Assembly (NCBI RefSeq): GCF_008974325.1
Contig: NZ_BKCG01000003.1
Coordinates: 124,001 to 188,000 of the forward strand
Origin: Patiriisocius marinus
GTDB lineage: Bacteria > Bacteroidota > Bacteroidia > Flavobacteriales > Flavobacteriaceae
Direction: 5' to 3'
Length of the DNA: 64,000 nt
Positions 1 through 8,866 of the stretch are shown here, piece after piece; the stretch's first letter is position 1; every line of letters starts with the position of its first letter. The notes under the pieces were generated by a model, which saw only the letters and a program-made list of their open reading frames with translations, was not told the DNA's origin and made no database searches. The translations under genes and the position numbers were made by a program.

Positions 1-79
1 AAGACTTTTTTTAATCAAATAGAGTAAAAATTGATGTTTTAATATTTCCGAAGATATTATTGAAACTCTTTAAAGTACA

Positions 80-1768
80 TTAATAACCTTCCTCATGTAC
101 TCCACCAACAGCGCGACCACTAGGATCATTCATATTTTTAAAACTCTCATCCCAATCTAAAGCTACTTGGCTACTACAGGCAACACTTGGTACAGAAGGT
201 ACTGTTAATGCTGCTGCATCACTAGGAAAATGTTCTTCAAAAATAGTACGATAATAGAATTCCTCTTTACTGGTTGGTGTCTGGATAGGGAAGCGGTATT
301 TTGCATTTGCCATTTGGTCATCGCTAACTTCACTATTCACTAATTCCTTTAAAGTGTCAATCCAGCTATAGCCCACACCATCACTAAATTGTTCTTTTTG
401 TCTCCAAGCAACTTCGTGTGGTAGCATATCGCCAAAAGCTTCACGTAGTACCCATTTTTCCATTGCTTGTTTATCAGTAGGTGCTTTTTGTCCGGCAATA
501 ATCATTTTGTCTTCAGGATTTAATCTCATAGCTACGTCCATAAATTCCTTGTCTAAAAATGGAACACGACCTTCAATTCCCCAGGATGCTAGTGATTTGT
601 TTGCACGTAGACAATCATACATATGTAACTTATCTAGTTTACGAACATTTTCCTCGTGAAAATCTTTTGCTGATGGTGCTTTATGAAAGTATAAATAACC
701 TCCAAAAATTTCATCGGCCCCTTCGCCAGATAATACCATTTTTATTCCCATAGCCTTAATTGCACGGGCAAGTAAAAACATAGGGGTGGAGGCTCTAATA
801 GTGGTAATATCATATGTTTCAACGTGATAAATTACATCACGTAATGCGTCAATTCCTTCTTGAATTGTAAAGTAAACTTCGTGGTGAACAGTTCCTAAAT
901 GATCTGCTACTTTTTTTGCAGCAATTAAATCTGGGGATCCTTCTAGTCCTATTGCAAATGAGTGGAGCTGTGGGTACCAAGCACCTTCAGTATCACCACT
1001 TTCTATACGTTTATCAGCATATTTTTTTGCAACAGCTGAAGTAATACTTGAATCTAAACCTCCTGAAAGTAATACACCATAGGGCACATCACTCATTAAT
1101 TGTCTATGCACAGCAGCATCGAGCGCTTCTCTTAAATCTGAAATACTCGTTTGATTATCCTTTACGTTATCATATTCCATCCAGTCTCTTTTCCACCATC
1201 GTTTTAATTCGCCATCACTACTATGTAAATAATGCCCTGGTGGAAATAGTTCAATTTTAGTACAGAATCCTTCTAATGCTTTTAATTCGCTTGCTACATA
1301 AAAGGTACCGTCTTTATCCCAACCCATATATAATGGGATAATTCCCATATGGTCTCTAGCTATAAGATACTCATTAGTAGCCACATCATATAATGCAAAT
1401 CCAAAAATTCCGTTTAGTTCATCTAGAAAATCAGTTCCTTTTTCTTTATAAAGAGCTAGGATTACTTCGCAATCACTTTTAGTTTGAAAATCGTAAGTAC
1501 CTTCAAATTGTTTACGTAGTTCTAAGTGATTATAGATTTCTCCATTTGCAGCAAGTACAAGTTTTTTGTCTTTACTAAAAAGAGGTTGTTTCCCAGAGGT
1601 TGGGTCTACAATTGCTAAACGCTCGTGAGTTAGTATCGCTCGCTTATTATTGAAAATTCCGCTCCAGTCTGGTCCGCGATGACGTAAACTTTTAGACATT
1701 GTTAATAATTGTGGTCGCAACGTTTCACTAGGTTGCTTTAGATCAAAGGCACATACAATTCCGCACAT
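80..1768 (-). CDS. asnB: asparagine synthetase B (glutamine-hydrolysing)
   Basis: Makes asparagine from aspartate, glutamine and ATP in the cytosol. The protein starts MCGIVC, so after removal of Met1 the N-terminal Cys2 is the class II glutaminase nucleophile. The glutaminase domain spans about residues 2-190. The synthetase domain carries the ATP-pyrophosphatase loop SGGLDSS at 235-241 and a downstream SGEGADEIFGGY motif. Length (562 aa) is normal for AsnB. The start is fixed by the need for Cys2. Upstream on the same strand are an Asn-rich leader peptide and an intrinsic terminator about 57 bases before the start codon, suggesting regulation by asparaginyl-tRNA supply. Confidence 0.97.
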   Translation of the reverse strand: MCGIVCAFDLKQPSETLRPQLLTMSKSLRHRGPDWSGIFNNKRAILTHERLAIVDPTSGKQPLFSKDKKLVLAANGEIYNHLELRKQFEGTYDFQTKSDCEVILALYKEKGTDFLDELNGIFGFALYDVATNEYLIARDHMGIIPLYMGWDKDGTFYVASELKALEGFCTKIELFPPGHYLHSSDGELKRWWKRDWMEYDNVKDNQTSISDLREALDAAVHRQLMSDVPYGVLLSGGLDSSITSAVAKKYADKRIESGDTEGAWYPQLHSFAIGLEGSPDLIAAKKVADHLGTVHHEVYFTIQEGIDALRDVIYHVETYDITTIRASTPMFLLARAIKAMGIKMVLSGEGADEIFGGYLYFHKAPSAKDFHEENVRKLDKLHMYDCLRANKSLASWGIEGRVPFLDKEFMDVAMRLNPEDKMIIAGQKAPTDKQAMEKWVLREAFGDMLPHEVAWRQKEQFSDGVGYSWIDTLKELVNSEVSDDQMANAKYRFPIQTPTSKEEFYYRTIFEEHFPSDAAALTVPSVPSVACSSQVALDWDESFKNMNDPSGRAVGGVHEEGY

Positions 1769-1825
1769 AATTTTATTTTTTAATTGATTAGTTTCAAGTT
1801 TTATTAAGCATTTTCAAAAAAGAGC

Positions 1826-1860
1826 AAAAAAAAACCGCCAAGTCTATAAAAACTTGGCGG
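1826..1860 (-). terminator. asnB attenuator terminator
   Basis: A 9-bp stem (1852-1860 with 1835-1843) closes an 8-base loop and is followed on the minus strand by nine U residues. It lies between the Asn-rich leader peptide and asnB. A competing pairing exists: 1875-1883 (AGAAACTTG on the minus strand, starting one base after the leader stop codon) can pair with CAAGTTTTT at 1848-1856, which includes part of the 5' arm, giving nine pairs with one G-U. A ribosome at the leader stop would cover 1875-1883 and let the terminator form. The hairpin could also end the upstream E1 transcript. Confidence 0.85.
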
Positions 1861-1884
1861 CTGAGTATAAGGTACAAGTTTCTG

Positions 1885-1938
1885 TTACGTCTTGGCGTTA
1901 TTATTATTGAAATTATTATTTATAACAGATGTAAACAT
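1885..1938 (-). CDS. asnB leader peptide (Asn-rich, 17 aa)
   Basis: A short open frame reads MFTSVINNNFNNNNAKT and then TAA. Seven of its 17 codons are asparagine, in two runs (three AAT; then AAT AAT AAT AAC). It sits upstream of asnB on the same strand and is followed by an intrinsic terminator. This is the layout of amino-acid attenuation: stalling at Asn codons when charged tRNA-Asn is low would favour an antiterminator. The frame and composition are seen directly; translation and regulation are inferred. There is no clear Shine-Dalgarno, as usual in this phylum. A TAATTTTA sequence at 1966-1973 (minus strand) is a possible -7 box. Confidence 0.8.
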   Translation of the reverse strand: MFTSVINNNFNNNNAKT

Positions 1939-2001
1939 TTCTTGTGTGTTGTCTTATTTGAAATTTAAAATTAGATAAAAAAAATGAATTAACACTGCAA
2001 T

Positions 2002-4416
2002 TTATCTCAATTTTGGAAATTTACTTGGATTAGCTTCGTGCATTATCTCGTAAACCTTCTCAAACACATCCTCAGTTGATGGCTTACTAAAGTAATCTCC
2101 ATCAGTTCCATAAGCTGGTCTGTGTGCTTTAGCAGCAAGTGTTTGAGGTTTACTGTCTAAATATTTATAACCGTCTTGATTGTCTAGAATTTCAGAAAGA
2201 ATATATGAACTAGCTCCTCCAGGAACATCTTCATCAATTACCAATAGTCGATTTGTTTTCTTCACACTTTCTACCATGTCTTTATTAAGATCTAGTGGTA
2301 ACAGTGATTGAACATCTATGACTTCTGCATCAATACCAACTTGTAATAACTCACGAGCTGCTTCTTCAACAATGCGTAACGTACTTCCGTATGACACTAA
2401 TGTGATATCATTTCCTTCTTTCACAGTTTCAACAACTCCAATAGGTGTTTTAAACTCTCCAAGATTTGTAGGAAGCTTTTCTTTAAGTCGGTAACCATTT
2501 AGACACTCTATAACCAATGCAGGCTCATCAGTATCTAGTAAGGTATTGTAAAAACCAGCGGCTTTTGTCATATTTCTAGGAACAAGAATATACATTCCTC
2601 TTAGTAAATGTATTAAACCGCCCATTTGTGATCCACTGTGCCAAATACCTTCTAGACGGTGTCCACGAGTTCTAACAATAAGGGGGGCTTTTTGCTTCCC
2701 TTTAGTTCTATATTGTACAGTAACAAGATCATCACTCATTATCTGTAAAGCATATAAAATATAATCTAGATATTGAATTTCAGCAATAGGGCGAAGGCCT
2801 CTCATTGACATTCCAATTCCTTGTCCAAGAATAGTAGCTTCGCGAATACCTGTATCACTCACACGCATTTCGCCATATTTTTCTTGCATTCCTTCAAGAC
2901 CTTGATTTACATCACCAATCTCTCCAGCATCCTCTCCAAAAATTAAAACTTCAGGATGTTTACTGAAAATTGCATCAAAATTATCACGTAATACTACACG
3001 TGCATCAACTTCTTCAGCACCATCTTTATAGGTTGGTTGTACTTCTGAAATACTCGGTGCATTATCACTAGCTTCACTATACAAATGACTACTATAATGA
3101 GGTTGAATAGTTTCGAAATAATTGTTTAACCAATCTTGAATTTGTCTTTTTTCGGCTGAAGTTTCACCTACTACATATCGTAATGCTTTTCTTACTGTTG
3201 AAGCAATTAATCGTCGTTCAGGTTCTTTTTCGCCAGCAAGATCATTTTTAAGTTTTTCAATAAAGTTTTTATTAGAAGAACTTTCAGCAAGATTAGTTAG
3301 TAATGTTACTGCTTCATCTTGTTCTCTTTTTTGTGGAGAAGAATAAGCTTCCCAAGCTGCTTTTTTACCTTCTCTAACTTGTTTTTTTATGTCTTTATCA
3401 ATTGCATCAAGTTCATCTTCAGTAGCAAAGTTGTTTTTTAAAATCCATTTTTTAAATTGAACATTACAATCGTATTCTCTTTCCCAAGCTAGACGGTCTT
3501 TACTTTTATATCTCTCGTGAGATCCAGAAGTGGAGTGTCCTTGAGGTTGAGTTAATTCTTTCACGTGTATTAAAACTGGTACATGCTCATCTCTTGCTAT
3601 TGTAGATGCTTTTTGATAAGCTTCTACTAATTGTGGATAATCCCATCCTATAACTCTAATGATTTCATAACCTTTAACGTCATTATCTCTTTGAAATCCT
3701 TTTAAAATTTCAGAAATATTTTCTTTAGTTGTTTGATGTTTTGCATGAACAGAAATTCCATACTCATCATCCCAAACGCTCATTACCATAGGTACTTGTA
3801 ATACACCAGCGGCATTTATCGTTTCCCAAAATAGTCCTTCACTTGTACTAGCGTTTCCAATTGTTCCCCAAGCAACTTCATTTCCGTTAGTAGATAAATT
3901 ACTGAAATTATCTAAACCGTCAACATTTCTAAAAACTTTTGAAGCTTGTGCAAGACCTAAAAGTCTTGGCATTTGGCCAGCAGTAGGAGAAATATCTGCG
4001 CTACTATTTTTTTGTTCTGCAAGATTACGCCAAGACCCATCTTCATTAATTGATTGAGTAGCAAAGTGACCACCCATTTGACGACCACCACTCATAGGGT
4101 CTGAATCCTTAGTAGTATCACCATATAATCCAGCAAAAAATTGCTGAATACTCAACTCGCCAATAGCCATCATAAAAGTCTGATCGCGGTAGTATCCACT
4201 ACGCCAATCTCCATTTTTGAATGCTTTAGCCCAAGCTAGTTGTGGTATTTCTTTACCGTCACCAAAGATTCCAAATTTTGCTTTTCCCGTTAATACTTCT
4301 CGACGGCCTAACAAACTACATTCCCTACTGGTTACAGCAAGTTTATAATCGTTTATGACTTCAGCTTTGAAGTTTTCAAAAGAAATTTCAGTTTCAGATT
4401 TTGGGTCTTTTTGCAT
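2002..4416 (-). CDS. 2-oxoacid dehydrogenase E1 component, fused alpha and beta subunits
   Basis: Thiamine-diphosphate-dependent E1 enzyme of a 2-oxoacid dehydrogenase complex, with the alpha part at about residues 1-400 and the transketolase-like beta part at about 465-804. The beta part shows FGEDAGEIGDVNQG and a C-terminal transketolase domain. The thiamine motif in the alpha half reads GNASTSEG ... WDDEYGIS, whereas the usual pattern is GDG/GEG ... NN. I chose the ATG at 4416 over one at 4473 because a good promoter (TTG-N20-TACTTTTG) ends between them and the extra residues look non-coding. Substrate is uncertain; branched-chain 2-oxoacids are likely. A second fused E1 lies at 59003-61009. 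Confidence 0.9.
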   Translation of the reverse strand: MQKDPKSETEISFENFKAEVINDYKLAVTSRECSLLGRREVLTGKAKFGIFGDGKEIPQLAWAKAFKNGDWRSGYYRDQTFMMAIGELSIQQFFAGLYGDTTKDSDPMSGGRQMGGHFATQSINEDGSWRNLAEQKNSSADISPTAGQMPRLLGLAQASKVFRNVDGLDNFSNLSTNGNEVAWGTIGNASTSEGLFWETINAAGVLQVPMVMSVWDDEYGISVHAKHQTTKENISEILKGFQRDNDVKGYEIIRVIGWDYPQLVEAYQKASTIARDEHVPVLIHVKELTQPQGHSTSGSHERYKSKDRLAWEREYDCNVQFKKWILKNNFATEDELDAIDKDIKKQVREGKKAAWEAYSSPQKREQDEAVTLLTNLAESSSNKNFIEKLKNDLAGEKEPERRLIASTVRKALRYVVGETSAEKRQIQDWLNNYFETIQPHYSSHLYSEASDNAPSISEVQPTYKDGAEEVDARVVLRDNFDAIFSKHPEVLIFGEDAGEIGDVNQGLEGMQEKYGEMRVSDTGIREATILGQGIGMSMRGLRPIAEIQYLDYILYALQIMSDDLVTVQYRTKGKQKAPLIVRTRGHRLEGIWHSGSQMGGLIHLLRGMYILVPRNMTKAAGFYNTLLDTDEPALVIECLNGYRLKEKLPTNLGEFKTPIGVVETVKEGNDITLVSYGSTLRIVEEAARELLQVGIDAEVIDVQSLLPLDLNKDMVESVKKTNRLLVIDEDVPGGASSYILSEILDNQDGYKYLDSKPQTLAAKAHRPAYGTDGDYFSKPSTEDVFEKVYEIMHEANPSKFPKLR

Positions 4417-4442
4417 TGGTTTTTGGGTTATTGTTGTTATTA

Positions 4443-4473
4443 CAAAAGTAGCTAAAATGGTAGTGTGAAACAA
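4443..4473 (-). promoter_or_regulatory. Bacteroidota-type promoter for the E1 gene
   Basis: On the minus strand, TTG (4471-4473), a 20-base spacer and TACTTTTG (4443-4450) match the phylum's TTG / TAnnTTTG sigma factor consensus. Transcription would start near 4436, about 20 bases before the ATG at 4416. This decides the start of the downstream gene. Confidence 0.65.
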
Positions 4474-4509
4474 TACTAAAGATTTGCGACTTTCGTAAAA
4501 TTTTACTAA

Positions 4510-4737
4510 TTATTTTGAATATTCAGTAATTTTAGCGCTCAAATTAACAATAACAATACGAATCAATAATATGAAAGGTGTTCCGTGGAGCACAACATCA
4601 AACCAATCTTTAAGGGTCATTCCTTCGGCACCTCCGACTATCCATTTAATTTTTCCCCAAAGATGTGGTTCTGGAAAAAAAGGGGCTAAACCAAGTGTTA
4701 GGCATAATAGTATGATTAGTTTCCAATTGTTTAACAT
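4510..4737 (-). CDS. small membrane protein of unknown function
   Basis: A 75-residue protein with two hydrophobic segments: residues about 5-21 (KLIILLCLTLGLAPFF) and about 50-67 (TPFILLIRIVIVNL). Between them are a Gly/Trp-containing stretch (WGKIKWIVGGAEG) and a charged linker. I do not recognise a named family, though short two-helix proteins of this kind recur in flavobacterial genomes. It is co-directional with the E1 gene, about 90 bases upstream of it, but that gene has its own promoter. A frame on the other strand at the same place looks like a shadow. Confidence 0.7.
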   Translation of the reverse strand: MLNNWKLIILLCLTLGLAPFFPEPHLWGKIKWIVGGAEGMTLKDWFDVVLHGTPFILLIRIVIVNLSAKITEYSK

Positions 4738-4897
4738 TTCGGTATTATTAAATATTATCTATCAAAAATATGCTTATTGATTTAATTTTTAGAATAATGA
4801 ATCGATAAGATAGTAAGTAACGTATGTATTTGTAGACTTACTTTATCTGTTTATTTGTTATTTAATCGAAAGTGTATTCCTAAGTGTTTGATATTTA

Positions 4898-4927
4898 TTG
4901 ACTTGAGATGTTGATTTGTTATTTTTG
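4898..4927 (+). promoter_or_regulatory. promoter for the 15-residue-repeat surface protein
   Basis: TTG (4898-4900), a 19-base spacer and TATTTTTG (4920-4927) match the Bacteroidota consensus. The expected transcription start is near 4934, giving a leader of about 19 bases. Confidence 0.65.
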
Positions 4928-4952
4928 CATGGTATTTGTATAAGAGTTTATT

Positions 4953-6947
4953 ATGAAAAAAATTATAAGTATTTGTTTAGTGTTAATTACTTATGTGAGT
5001 TTTGCGCAAGTTGGTATTGGTACTACTTCTCCAAGAGCTTCTTTAGAAATTTCTAATAGTGGTCAAGGCGGTGTTTTAATACCTCAATTTACTTTAACAG
5101 GAAACAATGACACTACAACTGTAGTAAATCCACAATCAGGTCCACTTGTTACAGGAACCTTAGTTTATAACACTACTGCAACAACAGGATTAAATGCCCT
5201 AGATCAAGGTTTTGTTTATTGGGATAACACTTTGGGAATTTGGGTAAATATTAATACTGATACTCAAGATCATGATTGGTATAAAGGTACTACTAACAAC
5301 TTAGCTTTAGATATAACAGATGATATTTACACAGAAGGAAAAGTTGGTATTGGTAAAAATCCACCAAGTTATACATTAGATGTATTGTCTGAAGAAGGTT
5401 TAAGAGGAATAAATTTAGATCTTGGCGGATCTCAGGATGGAACTCTAACAGGAATGTGGAGTACATTTACAAACACAGGTGTTGGTTCTCACACTGCATA
5501 TAAAACATCTATGAATGGTACTGGTAATGGAGCTCAAAATGGTTTTGTAGCTAATATAGTTGCAGCTAGTGCATCTGTTCAAGTAGGAACAAATAACTCT
5601 CTAAGTAATTCTGGTACAGGATCACAATATGGAACTAGAAATACTATTTCTGGAATTGGAAGCGGACAGCGTCGTGCAGTTTATAATATTGTTCAAGGTA
5701 GTAGTACTGCTAATCAATATGGTACTTGGAATACTGTAAATGTTGTTGGTGATAACTCTCATTTTGGAACATTCAACCAAATGGCAAATATTGGAAATGG
5801 TATTCATTACGGTACTTATAATTCCATGTCTGGTACAGGAACTGGTAAACAATATGGAGTTTATAATATACATGGAGGAGCAGGTACTGGCGAGAGAATA
5901 GGTATTTACAATATTGATGTAAACTCTGGCTCTGGAAGACATTATGGTGTTTTGACAGATTTGAGAGGTGATGGAACTGGAGAGATGATTGGTACTAGAA
6001 ATAACATAAGGAATACAGGTAACAGTACTCATTATGGAGTTCGAAATGAATTACAAGGTGAAGGAACAGGTACTCATTATGGTACTTTTAATTTACTTTC
6101 CGGAGATGGAACTGGATCTCAAAGAGGAATAAATAATACTATAACTAACACTGGAGATAACACTCACTATGGAGTAAATAATACTGTTTCTGGGATTGGT
6201 TCAGGCTCACATTTTGGTGTTAATAATGTAGTAAATGGTCCTGGTACAGGGTCACATTATGGAACTAATAATCAAATAAGTAGTACTGGTAATGGTACAA
6301 AAATAGGAACCAATAATAATATTAATAATTCTGGTAATGGTAATCATTTTGGTTCTAAAAACTCTTTAGGGGGATCTGGTACAGGAAATAAATATGGAAG
6401 TCATAATGTTATTGACGCAAGTGTTGGTGGTACACATTATGGTATTTATTCTAAAGTAGAAAAAGTCGGGTCTTGGGCAGGATATTTTATTGGTAATACA
6501 AGGATTAGTGGAAATTTAGAAACTACAGGACAAATATCTGCAAATAATTATGTTTCCAATTCAGGTTCTTCTGGGTATGCCGATTATGTGTTTGAAAAAT
6601 ATTATGATGGTTTTTCAAAAATAAATAAGGATTATACTTTTCTAAGTATTGAAGATGCAGAAGCATTTGTGAAAGATAATGGTCATTTACCTGGTGTGAC
6701 ATCATATAAAGAAGTAAAATCTAATAATTATAATTTTAGTTTAAGTGATCTTTCTCTTTCTAGTTTAGAAAAGATTGAAGAGCAGTTTTTATATATAGTT
6801 GAACTTAAAAATAATATTAAAACTCAAAATGATAAAGTGAATTCTCAAGAAAAAGAATTAATTTCATTATCAATGAGAGTAGAAAAACAAGAAGAAGAAT
6901 TACAAAAGTTAAAACAAATGATGCTTGATCTAAAACAAGAAAACTAA
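4953..6947 (+). CDS. secreted surface protein with 22 tandem 15-residue repeats
   Basis: A 664-residue exported protein. A signal peptide (about residues 1-18, ending VSFAQ) leads into an AQVGIGTTSPRASLEI segment common at the N-terminus of flavobacterial surface proteins. Residues 176-505 are 22 units of exactly 15 residues with a rough consensus GxGxHYGxxNxxxxx. After these come an ADYVFEKYYDGFSK segment and an END-type module resembling tail-fibre or adhesin C-termini in this family, closing in a coiled coil (about 615-664). The regular glycine and aromatic spacing suggests a beta-solenoid or beta-roll shaft, possibly trimerised by the coiled coil; this is inference. No T9SS sorting domain is visible. 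Confidence 0.8.
   Translation: MKKIISICLVLITYVSFAQVGIGTTSPRASLEISNSGQGGVLIPQFTLTGNNDTTTVVNPQSGPLVTGTLVYNTTATTGLNALDQGFVYWDNTLGIWVNINTDTQDHDWYKGTTNNLALDITDDIYTEGKVGIGKNPPSYTLDVLSEEGLRGINLDLGGSQDGTLTGMWSTFTNTGVGSHTAYKTSMNGTGNGAQNGFVANIVAASASVQVGTNNSLSNSGTGSQYGTRNTISGIGSGQRRAVYNIVQGSSTANQYGTWNTVNVVGDNSHFGTFNQMANIGNGIHYGTYNSMSGTGTGKQYGVYNIHGGAGTGERIGIYNIDVNSGSGRHYGVLTDLRGDGTGEMIGTRNNIRNTGNSTHYGVRNELQGEGTGTHYGTFNLLSGDGTGSQRGINNTITNTGDNTHYGVNNTVSGIGSGSHFGVNNVVNGPGTGSHYGTNNQISSTGNGTKIGTNNNINNSGNGNHFGSKNSLGGSGTGNKYGSHNVIDASVGGTHYGIYSKVEKVGSWAGYFIGNTRISGNLETTGQISANNYVSNSGSSGYADYVFEKYYDGFSKINKDYTFLSIEDAEAFVKDNGHLPGVTSYKEVKSNNYNFSLSDLSLSSLEKIEEQFLYIVELKNNIKTQNDKVNSQEKELISLSMRVEKQEEELQKLKQMMLDLKQEN
5478..6467 (+). 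repeat. coding tandem repeat, 22 units of 45 bp
   Basis: The repeats encode residues 176-505 of the surface protein. The unit length of 15 residues holds across all 22 copies without insertion or deletion. Conserved positions are Gly 1, Gly 3, an aromatic-Gly pair at 6-7 (often HYG or HFG) and Asn 10. The DNA copies are diverged, so the array looks old rather than recently expanded. Confidence 0.85.
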
Positions 6948-6973
6948 TTAATCATTGAGGGTAGTTCTGAAAT

Positions 6974-7010
6974 AAAAAAAGGCTCTAATAAATTTTAGAG
7001 CCTTTTTTTT
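6974..7010. terminator. bidirectional terminator
   Basis: GGCTCTAA (6981-6988) pairs with TTAGAGCC (6995-7002). An A-run precedes and a T-run follows, so it can end both the plus-strand surface-protein gene and the convergent PLP-enzyme gene. Confidence 0.85.
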
Positions 7011-7015
7011 TAATG

Positions 7016-8224
7016 TTATACAACTCCAACTTGAACCATACAATCACGCATCATTGCGTATGTACGTTCTATATCTGCATCAAGTCCAATTGAAAAACGT
7101 ATTAACCCATCGCTTAATCCCATTTCTTTTTGTTCGTCTTCAGGTATTTCTGAAGATGTAGAACTTCCAGGAGCACTAAATAATGTTTTGTAGAAACCTA
7201 AACTCACGGCTAAATATCCTAAATTCTTTTCTTGCATTAATTCCATTAAGGCATTTGCCTTCTCTAAAGAACCTGCATCTATAGTTAGCATTCCACCATA
7301 ACCATATTTATCATTCATCATTGAATTATAAAGCTCATGTCCTGGGTGAGATTTTAAACCTGGATACACAGTGCGCAATCCATCTTTTTCAAATTTTTCA
7401 GCTAAGTATAGTGCATTATGACTGTGTTGTTGCATTCTAATATGTAGAGTTCTTAAGTTTTTAAGAATACTTGCAGCTCGTAAACTATCCATTGAAGCTC
7501 CAAGTAGCATACAAGCACCATCATTAACATTACGAAGTGTATCAATTAATTCTTGGCTCCCACAAACAACACCACCCATAGTATCACTTGCACCATTAAT
7601 AAACTTAGTTAAACTGTGCATTACAACATCTGCTCCTAATTTAGCTGGTGAAATAGTTAAAGGAGAAAAGGTATTATCAACTAATAATTGTAAGCCGTGT
7701 TTTTTAGCAATTTTAGCTAGCCCTGCTATATCAGCTATTTCTAATAATGGGTTAGAAACACATTCACAAAATATAATTTTAGTTTTAGGAGTGATGGCAG
7801 CTTCAACAGCTTCAAGTTTTGTGATATCAACAAATGACGTTTGAATATTTAATCTAGGAGTAAAATTTTTAAGAAAAGCATATGTACCACCATAGATTGT
7901 TCTACTAGAAACAACGTGATCACCAGCTTCACAAAACTGTAAAATAGTAGGAGTGATTGCACCCATACCACTTGCAGCAACATTTGCAGTTTCAGTTCCT
8001 TCCATTGCAGCTAGTGCTTCGCCTAAATAAAGGTTAGAAGGAGTAGAGTGACGAGAATATAAGTAACATCCATCTGCATTACCTTCAAAGGTATCAAACA
8101 TAGTTTTTGCAGAAAGAAATGTGTATGTTGATGAATCAGAAATAGAAGGGTTAACACCTCCAAACTCTCCAAAATATTGAAGATCCTGAATATTATTTGC
8201 TGGTTTAAATTTTGTATCTTTCAT
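7016..8224 (-). CDS. Cys/Met-metabolism PLP enzyme, methionine gamma-lyase-like
   Basis: A 402-residue fold-type I PLP enzyme of the cystathionine gamma-synthase/lyase family. Visible family motifs include YSRHSTPSNLYL, SSRTIYGGTYAFL, LLVDNTFSPL and the PLP-lysine segment HSLTKFINGASDTMGG. It would cleave or form a sulfur-amino-acid side chain; methionine gamma-lyase or an O-acetylhomoserine sulfhydrylase are the main alternatives. It is divergent from an Lrp/AsnC regulator, an arrangement often seen for amino-acid catabolic lyases, which favours the lyase. A possible -7 box, TAGTTTTG, lies at 8272-8279 on the minus strand. Confidence 0.85.
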   Translation of the reverse strand: MKDTKFKPANNIQDLQYFGEFGGVNPSISDSSTYTFLSAKTMFDTFEGNADGCYLYSRHSTPSNLYLGEALAAMEGTETANVAASGMGAITPTILQFCEAGDHVVSSRTIYGGTYAFLKNFTPRLNIQTSFVDITKLEAVEAAITPKTKIIFCECVSNPLLEIADIAGLAKIAKKHGLQLLVDNTFSPLTISPAKLGADVVMHSLTKFINGASDTMGGVVCGSQELIDTLRNVNDGACMLLGASMDSLRAASILKNLRTLHIRMQQHSHNALYLAEKFEKDGLRTVYPGLKSHPGHELYNSMMNDKYGYGGMLTIDAGSLEKANALMELMQEKNLGYLAVSLGFYKTLFSAPGSSTSSEIPEDEQKEMGLSDGLIRFSIGLDADIERTYAMMRDCMVQVGVV

Positions 8225-8407
8225 AATAATTAAGGTAGTTTAGTGAAATTTTGTTAGTTTATATTATACACCAAAACTAAACAACCTTAGAAGATAAGTC
8301 ACTACATTAAAGTTATTATAGTTAATTAAACTAATTTAAGGGAAAATGCCTGTAAATTAATAAGCTCAATAAATTATAATACTGTAGTTTTATGAAAAAT
8401 TTTCTAA

Positions 8408-8866
8408 ATGAAATTGGATTCTATCGATAAAGGATTATTGCGTTACCTACAAGAAGATGCAAAACAGACCAATAAAGAGCTTTCAGCAAAATTAAACTTG
8501 TCTGTTACAGCAGTTTATGAACGTATTAAAAAATTAGAACGATCTGGACTTATAAAACAATATGTTGCTATTCTAGACAAAAAGCAATTGTCGCTTGGTT
8601 TTATGGTTTTTTGCCACGTAAAACTAGCCCAACATACAGAAGCAAATATTACAGACTTTGAAGCTGAAGTTTCAAAACTTCCAGAGGTTTTGGAATGTTT
8701 TCATGTTAGTGGAGAATATGATTATTTGTTAAAAGTTGTGGTGGAAGATATGGATGCTTTTAGAACCTTTATGATTAACAAACTAACATCTTTAAATCAT
8801 ATAGGGAGTACACAGAGTTCATTTAATATTAGTGAAGTTAAAAATAGTACAGCAATAAGTATATGA
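8408..8866 (+). CDS. Lrp/AsnC family transcriptional regulator
   Basis: A 152-residue regulator with an N-terminal winged helix-turn-helix (about residues 1-60; starts LDSIDKGLLRYLQEDAKQTN) and a C-terminal ligand-binding RAM domain (about 65-145; VLECFHVSGEYDYLLKVVV). Length is typical for the family. It is divergent from the methionine gamma-lyase-like gene, which is its most likely target. Its stop codon overlaps the start of the next gene in an ATGA, so the two are probably translated together. Confidence 0.93.
   Translation: MKLDSIDKGLLRYLQEDAKQTNKELSAKLNLSVTAVYERIKKLERSGLIKQYVAILDKKQLSLGFMVFCHVKLAQHTEANITDFEAEVSKLPEVLECFHVSGEYDYLLKVVVEDMDAFRTFMINKLTSLNHIGSTQSSFNISEVKNSTAISI

Noticed and set aside
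4417-4473. Longer N-terminus for the first E1 protein
   Set aside because: A well-spaced promoter lies within this stretch, and the extra residues do not fit the family.
5622-6032. Open frame on the minus strand within the repeat protein
   Set aside because: It is antisense to the repeats; its composition is a by-product of the repeated Gly/Asn codons.
5478-6467. Regular 45-bp repeats resembling a repeat array or CRISPR
   Set aside because: The periodicity is in frame with a long coding region, units are diverged at DNA level, and there are no identical repeats separated by unique spacers.
8225-8407. SAM riboswitch or T-box upstream of the methionine gamma-lyase-like gene
   Set aside because: None of the core motifs of those elements is present on either strand; only AT-rich spacer and a possible -7 box.
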